From Panicum virgatum (lineage: Eukaryota > Streptophyta > Magnoliopsida > Poales > Poaceae), in contig NC_053139.1 in assembly GCF_016808335.1 (NCBI RefSeq), positions 33,563,954 to 33,627,953 on the forward strand: a stretch of 64,000 nt of DNA, in the 5' to 3' direction. Numbering within the stretch: position 1 is the first letter of the stretch; every line of letters begins with the position of its first letter. Positions 34,163-46,815 of the stretch are shown here, one piece after another. The position numbers and the translations under genes are program-made. Below the pieces are notes generated by a model. That model searched no databases. It was not told the origin of the DNA and was given only the letters and a program-made list of their open reading frames with translations.

Positions 34163-37100
34163 TGAAGCGTCCCCTCATAAGAGGTGACTTAAATGTGATA
34201 CAAATATCAGTCCCAGGAGGCTGATAACATATTTATTCAACATATGGTTCAGTTACCGTACAAACCTCCGAGGAGGCGGACACTCGATACAAACGATAAT
34301 AAGTAATAAAACAGCTACGGTGATACACCAAAGTACGACCCAGACGGTCTCCAGCCCGGGCTCAGAGTGATGCACTAGCAGAAACATCTTGCAGAAGACC
34401 AACACCACAGGCAAGGTTGAGGTTCGGACGCAACCTCTACTCAACGTCTTCAACGACGTAGTCCGGATCTTCTTCTGAAGAAAAACCACAAATATATATA
34501 CCGGGTGAGTACAAAAGTACTCAACAAGTCCAACCCCATCCACGGAGGGGGCAACACAGATATGCATAGGATAATTCAAGGTTAAGGTTGAGGTTCCTTT
34601 GCAGTAAAGCTAGATTTTACACATGCAGGGGTTTATTTTTAAAAAGGGTTTTCTTAAAGCGATTCCTTACTAACCGAGTAATAAACGGGGTTTGATCCTA
34701 CACAAAGGGTCCAAGTTTTAACGCTACCGGACTCCTCATCTGCAGTAGCTCACGGCACAACTGCCGGACACCTTCCAAAAACAACTCACACCACGAAAAC
34801 ATCCCTCCCAAAAGTCTAGTTGTGTGACCAAACCGTAACTCGCCCAATACCATGGGCACGGCTATTCGAATAGGTTTTAAACTCTGCAGAGGTGTGCAAC
34901 TTTACCCACAAGTGGGGTACCACAGCACGATCACCTTAGTGTCGGTGCAGATCCCAACAAAGCCATTACCCACCTTAGCTAGACCTGACTAGCCAACACG
35001 GACTCCACCAAGGGGCCATTGACCTAACACTAAGGTTTAACCGGGGCATAAGTCACCACGACCTTATCCCTTCTCCTTGGTCACCCGTTGCTCTCAGCTC
35101 TCCTAATGGCTATCATACTAACTAGTGGGATTTATGCTAAGCCGTTGCCACATACAACGGTCGAGTGGTTTGCACGATAGTTGAGTTAGGCAAGATGACA
35201 TATCAACTCGGTCCTTAGTTGTGACAGAATGGATATCTCCCAACCTTCTTGCTCTACCACCACGGTACGAGCCTCCAACGCATGACATTGACAATCCACC
35301 CAGGGAATGCCATTCATCCATCCCATCTTAACGTTCTATTCTTTTATAACCCAACTCACGCATTTTCCCTTTTATAAAACATGTTGTAACCATTTTTTAG
35401 TGCAATAACACGAGTACCGGGTCCTAAGCGGCGCTCTAGCAGTGATTAACATCCAAATAGAATAAATCATATTTAGACATTAATCTTGGTGGTCAAGGAA
35501 TGGTCATAACAAATCAAGGGGTGGCTATCCAACCATGTTTTCAGCAGTAGAAACATATACAATTTTGTAAAACAGGCCAATAGGTTGTGTTTATAAAACT
35601 GGGTCGAAATATGCAATCAAAGGATGAGATTGAACTTGCTGTCTTCAAAGCCTTCCGGGAGTTCCTGCTCGCGGTACGGTTCTTCAGGCTCCGGCTCGCT
35701 GTACTGCTCAGCGAACTCCTCGACAGGTTCTCCCTCATTCACACCGATATCTACGGCGCACACAAACAAACACACAATAAATAAAAAGAAATAAATGTTT
35801 TATCGTCGAGCTCGAATCAGAGAAGGTTAAGATATGGAGATATGAATAATATTTTTGGGAGATTTTCTAATGGCACGGCCAAAAATACATTAGAAATGGT
35901 GTGGTAAAGTTTCGTGGTGATTGGAGGATTTTTGGCGCATGAAATGATAGGTCGAAGAGGGGTTTAGGGTTAAACCGGGGTCTAGGGACCTCTTCATAAT
36001 TATTTTTGAGATGGTAGGGGCTTGATTATAATTTCTGAGAATACATGGGTTACTCTAAAAAGGGCCAGGGGTATACTTGGATTTTGTTTATATGGTGGAG
36101 GGACTAGTTTGCTAAATAAATAAAAGAGAAGGACTTTTCTTTGAAAGGAACATATAGGGGGGGACTCTTTAGAGATAGAAGGAAGGGCAGGGGGTTTTTG
36201 GGCAAAATGCCTTTCTTCTTCCTCTCCCCCACGACCAAAATAGGGGAGGGGGAGGGGCGGCGTACGGCGGCCTGGGCCGACGGCCCTGGGGGCTCGGCGG
36301 CGGCCGTGGGGAGGGGAAAAGGGAGAGGAGGCCGCGGTGGATCGTTTCCCCCACTTAATTTGGGCGGAGATGGTCTGTGGAGGTTTGGCCACGGCGGCGG
36401 GTGGAGGCGGCCGTGGTGGCGCCACTGCGGGGTTCGGCGGCGGTCAAGGAGGAGGGGAAAAGCGGGAGGGAACCAAGAGGATCCTATCCCCTACCTCGGC
36501 TCGGGCTAGGGCGCAGCGAGGAGGGCTGCCCATGGGGCCGGCGGCGGCAAAGGAGCTTGTGGCGGCGGTGCTGGGGTGCAGGAGTGGAGGGCTAGTGGCG
36601 GTGGTCGGCGTTGTGGTGGTGGTAGGCGGCGTCGAGGCCTATTTATAGGCGTTGGAAGGCGGTGGAGAGGAGGGGCGCTGGTGGTGGCCGGTGAGCTCGT
36701 CGGGGCGGCTTTAATGGCGCTCGGCGTCGCGGAGCGGCGGCGCGGGCGGCGAGGCCGGCACAGGACGACGAGACAGCTCAGGCAGGGCCTAGCAGCGCGC
36801 CGGGCACTGCAGGTGCGTGGGTGCAGTGTGTGCGTGCGGTGCGTGCGAGCACAGGAGCGGCTGGTGGCGAAGGCGGGGCGCTGTGCCGACTCGACGGGCG
36901 GCGCGGGCACAGGGTGACAAGACCCGTTGGGCAGGGGTGCGCGTGCGGCGCGGGGCTTAGGGAGTAGGGGCATGCGTGCATAGGGACACGGCGGCACCGA
37001 GCTCCGCTCTTGGCCGAGCGCGGCGGTGAGGAGAGGGAGGGAGAAGGGAGAAAGAGGGAAAAGAAAAAAAAAGAAAAGGGGGAAAAGAAAGAAAGAGAGA

Positions 37101-37380
37101 AGGAGAAAAGAGAGAGAGAGAGAGCGTCGATGAAATTCGCGGCAGCGACCGCGGGGCCCGACGAAATTCGCGGCGGTCGGGCGACACGCAGCGCGTCGCG
37201 CGGAACGAGGAAAAGAAGAAGATGGGACGACAATGGAATTCGGGTGTCGGGGCGGCGGATCGGGAGATTAGTGGTTCGGACGGGAAGGGGTTTAGAAAAG
37301 TTTGAGCTCAACGATGCAAAATAATTTTGAAAATTATTTTTAGCGCGTCATTTAACTTGGTGAATTTTTGGGATGTTACA
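34163..37380 (-). mobile_element. Solo LTR, 3.2 kb
   Basis: The + strand starts TGAAGCGTCCCC and ends TTTGGGATGTTACA. Target copies ACTAA flank it exactly (34158-34162 and 37381-37385). It holds GTACAAAAGTAC near 34512 and a GC-rich plus GA-rich block at 36140-37140 with spurious ORFs. Read on the minus strand its layout parallels the solo LTR at 4926-7933. Confidence 0.88.
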
Positions 37381-37933
37381 ACTAACATGTTTGTTAAAAA
37401 GTTGTTGAGCAAGAATGTAGTTGTAAATCAATTTATGGTATTTGGCTCATGTGACATGCAATCAAATAAAGAAATACATTGATGAATGACAAGCAACATG
37501 CAATGAAAAATAGAAATAAATGGTCACATATATCTAAAGTGGTTTCTATCTATGGCTTGGCATAAAGGAAAGTGGTTTCTTAAAATTGTATGGTTATAAA
37601 GCAAGATAAGCATATGAAGACATGGATTTAGAATTGAATATTCATTGTTGATGAAAAAACAACACTAAACTCAAAATGGGTAAGATAGGATGAATGAATC
37701 AAGGAAGTGAACAAGTAACTAAGCAAAGGATGGTCAAGTGACAACTTGTATCATAAGATCTTTGCTAAGGGGAAGTAGCTTATACTTGAAGAAATGTGAA
37801 GCGCCAAGTTATTTTTAGATCATATAGTCAATTGGCTTAAAGATCAAAATAAGCAATATTGATCATGAAAGTTCCTAAGTCACTAAGCTTAGTTGAATGT
37901 TCTCAAGATGATAAGCAATTCTGGAATCCCAAA
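37381..37933. other. AT-rich stretch between solo LTR and composite element
   Basis: Begins with the ACTAA target copy. Otherwise low-complexity AT-rich sequence without a recognisable gene; it may be older repeat DNA. Confidence 0.4.
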
Positions 37934-39167
37934 TGTTGACGGTCTATTTTGACACGCTTTGACCATCAAATTCTGCAAAAAAACCAAGCATAAAATGGAA
38001 TAAATGCTAGTGTAGGGTTAAATATTAACGAATTCCACATATGCTAGTTTGAAATTATGTGTAGGTAAATTTGAGCTAAATTTGTAGCTAAACGATGGGA
38101 CATGATCGAAGGCATGAAGTTTCGGCCAATCAGAGCGTGACACGTGGCTTCACACGGATTGAAGGGCCCACCAGAGCAAGAAAACAGACAAGAAAAGAGG
38201 CCTACTCACTTGCCAATGACATGTGGGCCCACGTGTCGGTGTCACGGCCAAAGGAGAGGTCGGTTGGGGCGGCCGACAGGTTTTTCCACCGTTGTTGATC
38301 TTCGACGAGGCGCTTCCTCATTGGCTCACAAGGTCGGTTTGGATAGGCTCGGCTACTACAACCCAGTAGAAGACCACGTGGCTGCCTTCTATAAATAAAA
38401 GAGGGTGGGGGCTCAAATGGAGAACACACCACACTTGAATCCATTCCTCTCCTTCTTCATTTGGAGCTTGAGAGCTCTCTTTTTAGGTGCTTTAGGCAGC
38501 CTAGGGGTGTAGGAAAATTGAGAGAGAGTGAGGAGGAGTCGGGGAAGTGCCGGGTTTGTCGGCACTCTTCTCCCGCTTGTACATCGATGGATACTTATCA
38601 ATCAGAGTAAGTGTTCATGACTTCTTTTATGTTTTATAATTTAATTTAAGCTTAGTTCTAGTTCCTAGCTGTTATTGGATTGAGTGTTCATTAGTTTTAG
38701 TGGATGACCATAGCCTAAGACTCCTGATAGAGATGAATGTTCTTGGCCAAGGCTAGAGTTAGTGAAGTACAACGTAGATGTGGTGTCTAGGGTAGACCTT
38801 ACCCTCATCCCACGGTTTGTAGAAGTAGCTTGCAGGTGGTGACAACCCTGTTTTGTGCTATCGAAATCCTTCACGTTTGGGTATATAGTAGTAGCCTTAT
38901 TATTAGAGCTTGCTGGTTTATCCAGAGGGAAGCTCATAGCACGAAGTAAATACTTAAGCTAGATCTTTTTTAATCTTAAAGTCTAAACCTTAGGAAATCC
39001 TCTCTACCCCTTTAATCCTACCAGTGTGTGTCCTTGGATGAACCTGAACTGTAGCTAGTGTACTCACATTCCTCAGTAGATACGATACCCTGGAATACTC
39101 TTGGGTGAAAGCTACAGCGGTATCCGTGTGCTTGCTGATTTATTCATGACATTACAAAATACCAACA
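37934..39167 (+). mobile_element. LTR 1 of a composite Ty3/gypsy-like structure
   Basis: Starts TGTTGACGGTC and ends AATACCAACA. It is followed by agctttctggcgccgttgcc, whose TGGCGCCGTTGCC (39175-39187) is a standard grass gypsy primer-binding region, so this is a 5' LTR reading +. It resembles the sequence ending at 43095. Confidence 0.75.
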
Positions 39168-39715
39168 AGCTTTCTGGCGCCGTTGCCGATGAACGGAAGC
39201 TACATTATCTTCGGACTCATCTCGTCCTCGTATCTTTTTCATCCTCTTTGATTTTATCTTTATCCCCGCTATCCATGGAGCAGTTGTCCCTTCATTAGCT
39301 CTCTACACCTAAGAGCAAGTTTTATGAGCCACCATCACCCTCTGACCCAATTCTTTCAACTAGCTATGAACTCAGCTCTAGCTTTATTACTTTAGTTCAG
39401 GAAAATTCCTTTCGAGGAAGGGATTGTGAAAATCCCTAGCACCATCTACGCGAATTTGAGCAAGTGTGTTCGTGCCTGAAAATTTTGGGCATGACACATG
39501 AGGCTCTCAAATGGAAGTTGCTTCCTTTCTCTCTTACGAAGGAAGCAAAAACGATGGTACTCTCGCATTGCAGGATGCACGAATGGAAGTTGGATTGAAC
39601 TTCAGGACAGATTTTGTTCTGCATTCTTCCCACTTTCTCATATTTGCGTTTTGTAAGGTAAGGTGACATGTCATCAATCCAAGATAATACTCTTGACAAA
39701 TCAGGCATGAGCACG
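39168..39715 (+). pseudogene. Primer-binding site and gag fragment
   Basis: After the primer-binding region, 39420-39650 reads in pieces as a gag core (HLREFEQVCSCLKILGMTHE; LLPFSLTKEAKTMVLSH). Stops follow, and the sequence switches at about 39716 into LTR-like sequence. Most of gag and all of pol are gone. Confidence 0.65.
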
Positions 39716-41480
39716 AGGATCTATGGCCCACTAGAGCAAAAAACCTACATAAGCAAGGGCCTATTCGTCCAGAACCAACATGTGAACCCACATGACAACC
39801 TTCTGGACAAAATTGGGGCCGGTTGGCCACCAAAACCTGTCGGCTGACCACCCAGGTCGCCCGATCGGGTTTTTGCGCCATCGTCTTACCTTTTCCACGT
39901 GTCATCTCCTAATTTGTTGCCAATGGCAGTTCTAGGTGATTGGAGGCTGAACTCGCAGCAGAAGGCCTCTGGTTCCCATCTATAAATAGTACAAGGAGGG
40001 ATCCAAATGAGACACACATCTCACTAAGGATGGCAGCGGGTCGGGTTCGGGGCGGATACCCGCGGATTTCAGTTTTACAGGTTTTGGATTCGAATTCTGA
40101 TTTTCGCTCGCGGATTTGCGGGTTCGGATATCCGAAATATTTTGGGTTTGGGGCAGATTCGCAATTGTACCGGTGGGGCTCCATCGGGGCTCGAAACAAA
40201 TCATCCCAACAGAAGCCCACTAACAACCCTAGGTATATAACCCATCCCTCCTCTCCCTTAGACCCTCACCCTCATGCCTCACCCCTGACCCCTCACACCC
40301 TTCCCTCCCGGTGGCCATCCAGTCACACACCTGGCCACCCGCCCGCCCCGCCCCCGCACCCAGGCCCCAACGAGCGCTGGCACCGAGCACATGCCGCATG
40401 GAGGCTGCCCGTGCCCCACCTGCTGCCCGCCGGCCGCAGCACGAAGGCCGCATGGAGGAAGCCCGCCGGCCACCGCACGAAGGCCGCATGGAGGCTGCCC
40501 GCGCCCCACAGGCCGTGGGCTGCACGGAGGCCGCGCCTCGCATGCCGCACGCCGAACTGAGGTTGTGCTGCTGCTGCCCGCACCCAGCGCAACGGCCTCC
40601 GACGAGCTACCTCACCGACCGCGCCGGCCACGCTAGTCCACGAATCAAGCAGGCCAGGAGGTACGATGGCATCTCCCTTTCCTGGATCTCAAATTTCATG
40701 CATCATCCCCCAAACCCATGTATGTGTTTGCCTTTTTGCATTTGATAGAAAGTGAGCAATGTCAGCTGCTAGTGCTTCAAGCGGATCTCAACCTGCTGGA
40801 ACATCTCAATATGTGGGTTGAACTTGGAGTTCTCCCTGTGTGGTGTTGTTCTATATGTAAAAATCTCAACCGTTTGTAATAATCTCAACTATACTCTGTC
40901 CTTAACTTCTTTGGTTGCTGGAATGTTCTCCTTTGGTTGCTGGAATGTTGTTGCTGTCCTTGGTTACTGGAATGTTAACTATTGTTGCTGCTCGCTGGAT
41001 TGTAAAATAATTCGGCTTTCGGATTAACCGTTGGGTTTCGAGTATCCGCGGGTTTCGGTTTTGGGCATGAATTCTCACCTGAATCGGAGTTCGGATCGGG
41101 TTCGGGTTTCGCTTTTGGGTGCCCAGACACTAACCCGACCTGTTGCCATCCATACATCTCACACTTCTCCTCTTGAAACTTCACTTTCACATTTCAGCTC
41201 AAGGCTTGCCTTAGAGGCTTTAGTGCTTGCTAGGTAGTGCTAGAGAAATAGGGAGAGAGTGAGGAGGAGTCGGGGAGGTGCCAAGTTTGCGCTACTGGCA
41301 CGCTTCTCCAACTTGTACCTCAATAGATGCTTATCAATCATAGCAAGTGTTTGTGATATTCTTTGTGATTTAGTTTCTTAGTTAAGTAGTGCTACTTCCC
41401 TAGTTGTTTACCTGATCAATAGTTCACTAGTTTAGTGGATGTTTTAGTTCCTTAGAATAGGAAAGAGATGGTTAAAACTC
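39716..41480 (+). mobile_element. Truncated LTR 2 interrupted by an hAT element
   Basis: 39716 on resembles LTR 1 from about its base 225 (ggcccac.agagcaa). 41230-41420 resembles LTR 1 at 38520-38690 (gtgaggaggagtcgggga.gtgcc). The hAT element 40024-41153 splits it. Both LTR borders are missing, so it joined its neighbours by deletion. Confidence 0.6.
40024..41153 (+). mobile_element. Non-autonomous hAT-like element 2 (1130 bp)
   Basis: Termini CTAAGGATGGCAGCGGGTCGG and, reverse-complemented, ATGGATGGCAACAGGTCGGG. Perfect 8-bp target copies ACATCTCA at 40016-40023 and 41154-41161. Inside are a TATA-like ggtatataa (40232), a GC-rich leader, and from ATG 40759 a short ORF start, MSAASASSGSQPAGTSQYVG, then a stop. 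This looks like the first codons of a lost hAT transposase. Confidence 0.85.
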
Positions 41481-41847
41481 TCCGACCATAAGTGAGGATC
41501 ATACACCTTGAGTGACTCGAGAGTACCATTGGGGAACCTACACCACTTTTTGAAAAACTTGCGAATTCCGAGTTAGGAACCTGAATAGGTAGCAGGAAAC
41601 ATTCCGGCAAAGGTTGTTCAGTCTCTCAATCGTTCAAGATGAGGGATGAAATGCAAACAAGCCCCATCTTCCAGCACCATAGGTATGAGCCAACTTATTC
41701 ACAATACATAAAGGAAGAGTATATGTTGTGCACAAGGTACCTACAGATTGTGAGCATTGGTACAACTCCTGATCCACCGATCCTCAGCTTTAGCTTTTCT
41801 CAAGGATGAACAAAACTTTAAGTGTGTGTGTGTGGGGGGGGGAGGGG
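41481..41847 (+). mobile_element. Internal 3' remnant with polypurine tract
   Basis: Non-coding sequence ending in gtgtggggggggagggggt (about 41828-41847), a polypurine tract immediately before LTR 3, as expected at the 3' end of an LTR element's internal region. Confidence 0.55.
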
Positions 41848-43095
41848 GTTATTGACAGCCATTATTTCACATTTTGACCATCAACTTCTCGGGAATAAAA
41901 TTAGCTTTACACTATTTCCATATATACTTTTTCTTAATTCTAATGAGTTCCACAACCTTTGGATAAATTTTTATTTCAGGAGCAAGTGTACCAAAAATGG
42001 ACAAAATATCCAGACCACCCGACCTCTACTAGGCCAGCCGGCCTGGTGCCTCCAAAGACCCCACCACGTCTTCGATCCAGGAGCAAAGTAACACACTTGC
42101 AATGCTCCTGAGCCTTGGATTGCACGTCGGTTCAATCAAATGACCTGAAAGGCTTGGCCATGGATCAAAGGACCCACAAGTCTGTGAAGGTTCAAGCAAA
42201 TCTCAGTGATCCACCACCCTGGATAAATCTCGAAGCTTCTATTTGCTACGTCGGTGAGATGAACGGCAAAACAACACTAAAATCAGGCCAACAGGCCTTG
42301 ACTAGGCCGACCGGCCTATCAATCACGTGTTTCAGACCCAAGCAACAGTCAACAGTCTCCAGAAGCCAATCCAAGACGACCACAAGAAGGGCGGTGACAA
42401 GTGGCTAGTTTTATCAGGATCTTTCCTTGTGGGTTTTCTTGCCCAGACTAGGGAGCTCATGTTAGTTCTGTTGGTTGAGGGGGATTTCTCTAGAAGGCTT
42501 CAAGAGAAATCCTAACACCGAGTACGGATGTGGTGTCTGAGCTCAGTGTTAGCTAGAAAGTGTGTTCCACCCTCATGGTACCGCAGTGGTAGGCGGCAGG
42601 TGGTGACAGCCTTGTCCATTCTTTGAAGTCCACCACATTCGAGTTCTTTCATAGCAGCAGTTGCCGACTACCATTGGACTCCCATCTCACCCCTTTCCGA
42701 GTCCTTACCTGAGGCTGCTGAAGCAAGTTCTGAGTTCCCGGTATCTAGTTAGAAGCTAAGTCTGATCTAGAGAGGCTACCTTCGTAGTTCAGAAGTGTTT
42801 CAAGTTTCTTTTCTCACTCGTTGTCCTCCTAGATACTACCTCTCTAAGGCATAGACTCTCCTATGTGTCTGTCAGTTATTGCTTGGCAGTTATTTTATCT
42901 ATCTGTCTTACCCCCGTTAAGTTAGTCGGTTGATTTAACCAGTAAAGATTGTCATTAGATTCACGATACTCTTTGACCATAGTGCTTCCCTGAGGAAAAT
43001 TATGATACTTTGGAATACTCCAAGGTGAAGTCCTACAATGGTGATTTTGTGCGCTTGCGAAATTCATATTCTTTTGGGCATAAGAAACGCCAACA
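41848..43095 (+). mobile_element. LTR 3 of the composite structure
   Basis: Starts TATTGACAGCC (compare TGTTGACGGTC) directly after the polypurine tract and ends ACGCCAACA. Internal landmarks match LTR 1 (gatgtggtgtct; caggtggtgacaNcc). Flanks ccaaa (37929-37933) and cctgt (43096-43100) do not match, so LTR 1 and LTR 3 need not be one insertion. Confidence 0.65.
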
Positions 43096-44836
43096 CCTGT
43101 CTAGGGTCGGGTGACCCTCGGGGTCAGTCCACCCCCATGTGGGCCCTCCAACCATCGTCTTTGTTCTCAAGGCTGACAAGTGGGTCCTAGTCTTATCCCT
43201 TGGGCATTGCCACCTTGAAATGTCGGTTTGGCCTGCCATGTGGGCCCTCCTTGTAAGTGTATTGCAGGGGTATTGATCATCTGCACATTCTTTAGCATTT
43301 TGGGGTTCTTTCTCACAGTGGCCTGCATGACATGGTTCTCCAAAACTATTGGAAATAGTTAGAGTTAATGATCCTATCTCTATATTTTGGTTTTTGATTC
43401 AGTGTTAGGTGATGCAGACCATGGCGGTTGAATTTGGACTTAAGGACTGCCAACAATTCCCCCACACTTGGCCCTTTGCTCATCCTCACTGATTTTTTTT
43501 TTGCAGAAATCACTGGATTGCTCTCCTACTATAGGCAAAGCGTGGAAGAGTCCTCATATTGGATTCCTTGGATTGGAGAAAGAGTGGATACAAAGAATTC
43601 ACATTCATCCTAGTATTGTGAGCGAATTTCTTATCTTCGATATGTACATCATGCTAATTTCTCCCAAAAAGTATACATATATAAACTAATTTCCCAGTAC
43701 TATATTTCCATAGGAGTATCTCATCCCACCGACACACCAAAAGAAATGACTATGCACACAAATTTCTCAAGCCACGAGCAACCTTCAGGTTCCCTACCGT
43801 GGGTACTTACACGTGCGAGCATATGAGGGTGCAAGAGAGATATACTACTGATCTCGAATGTGTAGGGGGCTAGTCTTTATTAGGAATAGATGCAAATGTG
43901 TATATTGTTTTTTACTCTACTAATACATACTTAATTTTCTATGAATTCATTAATTACAGATTCAGACGGAAAAACACCAAATGAAACTCCATGAGCAACA
44001 ACTTTTAAATGTAGTCGCCGATTTGTGCCATTTCATTATGCATGAAGTGGCCAATGTAAGGAGCAAATATTTTCACAATGCACAGGAATTAGCAATGGAC
44101 CTTAAATATATTGGTCATCGTGAGTGGGAGAAGAAAGAGCACCGTACTATCTAGAGTTAGGGAATAGAGAAAAACAAGTATTCAAGTGCACTTTAATGAT
44201 GTACTCTAATGATGCTCTATAATGATACATATATATATATATATATTATTTTCATATAATTTAATTTTGTATGGTAAGTATTTGTATTTATCAAACATAT
44301 TCCATTTTGATATTCAATCGCAAACTAGCTTTGATAGATGAAAATTGGCGGGAATCAATTTTTTAAAAATAGCGGGAAACAGAATTTAAAATTTAAATTT
44401 AAATAGGTGAATTTTTTTGGTGGGCTAGGAACCCATTTCTAGGGGTAGGTCACTTCCTCACCTGCTCTTGAAAATGAATTTTTAGGGACGGGTGAGGTGG
44501 TGACTTGCCCTTGTAAATGAATTTCCAGGGGTGGATGAGAGACGTGGAGCTAGAGGAATGGCTCAACTTTCTTCCAACTGCTTGGACTATCCAATAGGCA
44601 CAAAAAACTACTTAATGTTATAGGTAATGTACAGCTGCAGTTGATCAAAAAAAAAAATGTACAGCTGCAGTTTCAGATCTAGCCTGCACTGGCGTCATTA
44701 GTTTATCTAGTCAAAATCATACGGACTACGCGATAAATAAAGAGATTTATATGGAGTACGTGATGAAGGGTTTTTTTTGTAATAGGACGAAGATATTGAT
44801 ATCTTTGACCGTTATCTCTCCATATTATATGTTTTA
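43096..44836. other. Repeat-derived spacer
   Basis: No intact gene. 43960-44153 has a short plausible coding stretch (KLHEQQLLNVVADLCHF) closed by TAG, unidentified and perhaps a transposon remnant. A TA microsatellite is at about 44227-44247. Confidence 0.4.
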
Positions 44837-45148
44837 GACTATTCCAACCCATTTAGTAGAATGGTGTCCATAGCCTAATGAGATTGCCACGTAAATAATT
44901 TGATGACATGACAAAAGAGTTAATGAAAGAGAAAATAGACATAGTTTTTCATGCAAGACACCATGTCTACACAAGAACCAAGAAAGGGGGAATAGTGATA
45001 GGGTGAGGAAATGAGCGAGTAGAGAGAGGATTGGATGAGATTTATTTTCTTCATTCATCATAGAAACTATGCATTGTGGAGGTAGTGTCTATAAATAGTT
45101 TCTTACTCTCTTTTTTCTTTAGACATCCACTATGGGTTGGGGATGGCC
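44837..45148. mobile_element. Tourist-like MITE (about 312 bp)
   Basis: Left end gactattccaacccatttag and right end (reverse complement GGCCATCCCCAACCCATAG) form imperfect inverted repeats. Left flank TTA; right flank tac, so the target copy is imperfect. Confidence 0.55.
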
Positions 45149-45196
45149 TACAGGAAATTTATTGCAGTTTCCGTGCATTATATCAGCCATTCATTG

Positions 45197-45432
45197 CTCC
45201 CTCCATCCAGTTTTGATAGATATATTTCAAAAACTCAAATATTATAAAATGATAGATATATTTGCTATTGGCATGTGATGTGGTAATAAATAGCACTAGT
45301 AACGAGGAGTTTCCAGTTAAAACATTGGAGGACCAACAAAAAGCCTGTGTTGCATTTATTAGATTGATAAGCACACTTGATGTCATTGGTCATTGTGCTA
45401 TATGGAAATATATCTATCAAAATTGGATGGAG
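45197..45432. mobile_element. Stowaway-like MITE (236 bp)
   Basis: Inverted termini CTCCCTCCATCCAGTTTTG and CAAAATTGGATGGAG, continuing into tagatatatttc / gaaatatatcta. Typical mariner-type MITE ends, although the TA target copies are not preserved. Confidence 0.7.
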
Positions 45433-45641
45433 CAAGTCTATCGTCCAGTTTCCGGCTGTTTGAATTGTGCTCTCAAAGAGCGAGGCCAAAAATAAATAAG
45501 CTTATATATTTAAACTCTAACTCTAGATGACAACCATCTATGCTTAGGCCAATCTCAATGAGAGTGTCATGAGCATTAAATTTGTTGACACAAAAGAAGA
45601 GAGAGAAAGGGGAATGTCATAGGATGTGAGAGGAGTGTGAT

Positions 45642-46775
45642 TGTTGACACCGTTTTTTGACACGTGTCAAGGAAGGTAATTTCGGTGAAGGAAAGGTGGC
45701 TGATTAGGAAGAAACCAAAAGATGCACAGTGTTGGAATCGGCCGATCGAGTCTGTCCGATGGACCAGAGGAGTATGCCGCGAAGATGCTGATTTGTCCGT
45801 TCTGGTGCTTGGCCGATGGAGAGTTGCCGACGAAGTCAAGGAAGGAGAAGAGGATCCGGACTCTACGAAAATCTTGATGATTCGGTTGTAATATTTTAAG
45901 TAGTTTATCTTTTAGATAGTCCTTTCTTTAGGGTCAAGTAATGTTTGCCATAATCGGCTAGGACTTGATAGCGCTAGGCTATATATATCAGTTGTAAGGG
46001 ACTGGAAAAACTGGATACACATCCAATACAACAAAAATTTACAATTCCTTTCCACTTTTTAGGCGACTTCGTCTTTTCTTTTCTTTTTTTGACGAGTTCT
46101 TTCAAGTTGATCAAGGACGCCTCACATTCGAGCGACTTGATTTGCTGGTGAGTTTCCGTTTTACCGAGTATATTTGAGCTTTAGCTACCGGGCGCATCGC
46201 TGTGGCTTCGTTTAAATCTATTCAAAAGTTATCGAGTTTATCTAGGCTTTGACTTCCGAGCACATCGCTGTCGTCTTGTCTAGATTTATTCACCAATTAT
46301 CGATATCGGCTAGATTTGTAGGTTTTCCTATGCTTTTTGGCCATTATCACATCTAAAAATATACTAGATCGGCTTTAGGTTTTGGAGTAACACTTTTGTT
46401 ATCTCAAGAGCTGGTTTAGATTTGTTTTTAGCTTCACATCATCTGAGTTACACATTCGTAACCTAGATCTTGTCATACATACACGATCGGCTGTTCAAAA
46501 CCGGTTTTGTCGTTTAGTGTATCGGCTGATCCTGCCGATACGCTCGTTTACTACGCGCTTGCATTTAATATCTTTTTATCGTCCATAGTATCGGCAAAGC
46601 TTGCCGATACGCTCACCTGAGAGATATTCGAAATCCCAGCCGATACGCTCTCGAATTTGACTTTGTTTTCTCCCTTGTCAATTTTAGGTCAAATTGACTG
46701 GCACGCTTGGTTGACTTTTCTGTGCTTGGCGAACACTTGCCCTCGGATTCCAGTGTGTTGATTTTTGCGTAAACA
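45642..46775 (+). repeat. 5' LTR of the 9.3 kb gypsy element
   Basis: 1134 bp, TGTTGACACC...GTAAACA. TATA-like tatatatatc at 45981-45990. It is about 95% identical by eye to the 3' LTR (my estimate, not computed); repeated motif cggctgat.ctgccgatacgctc near 46520. Confidence 0.92.
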
Positions 46776-46815
46776 CATCTTTTGGCACGCCTGGTGGGAC
46801 ACGAAAAGCTTCAAC

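Noticed and set aside
36141..37311. ORFs of 103-177 codons in the GC/GA-rich block
   Set aside because: Inside the solo LTR 34163-37380; low-complexity translation (Glu/Lys/Arg runs).
43954..44153. Short coding-like stretch with HEQQLLNVVADLCHFIMHEV
   Set aside because: Plausible as transposon or gene relic but too short, and no family recognised; not called as a gene.
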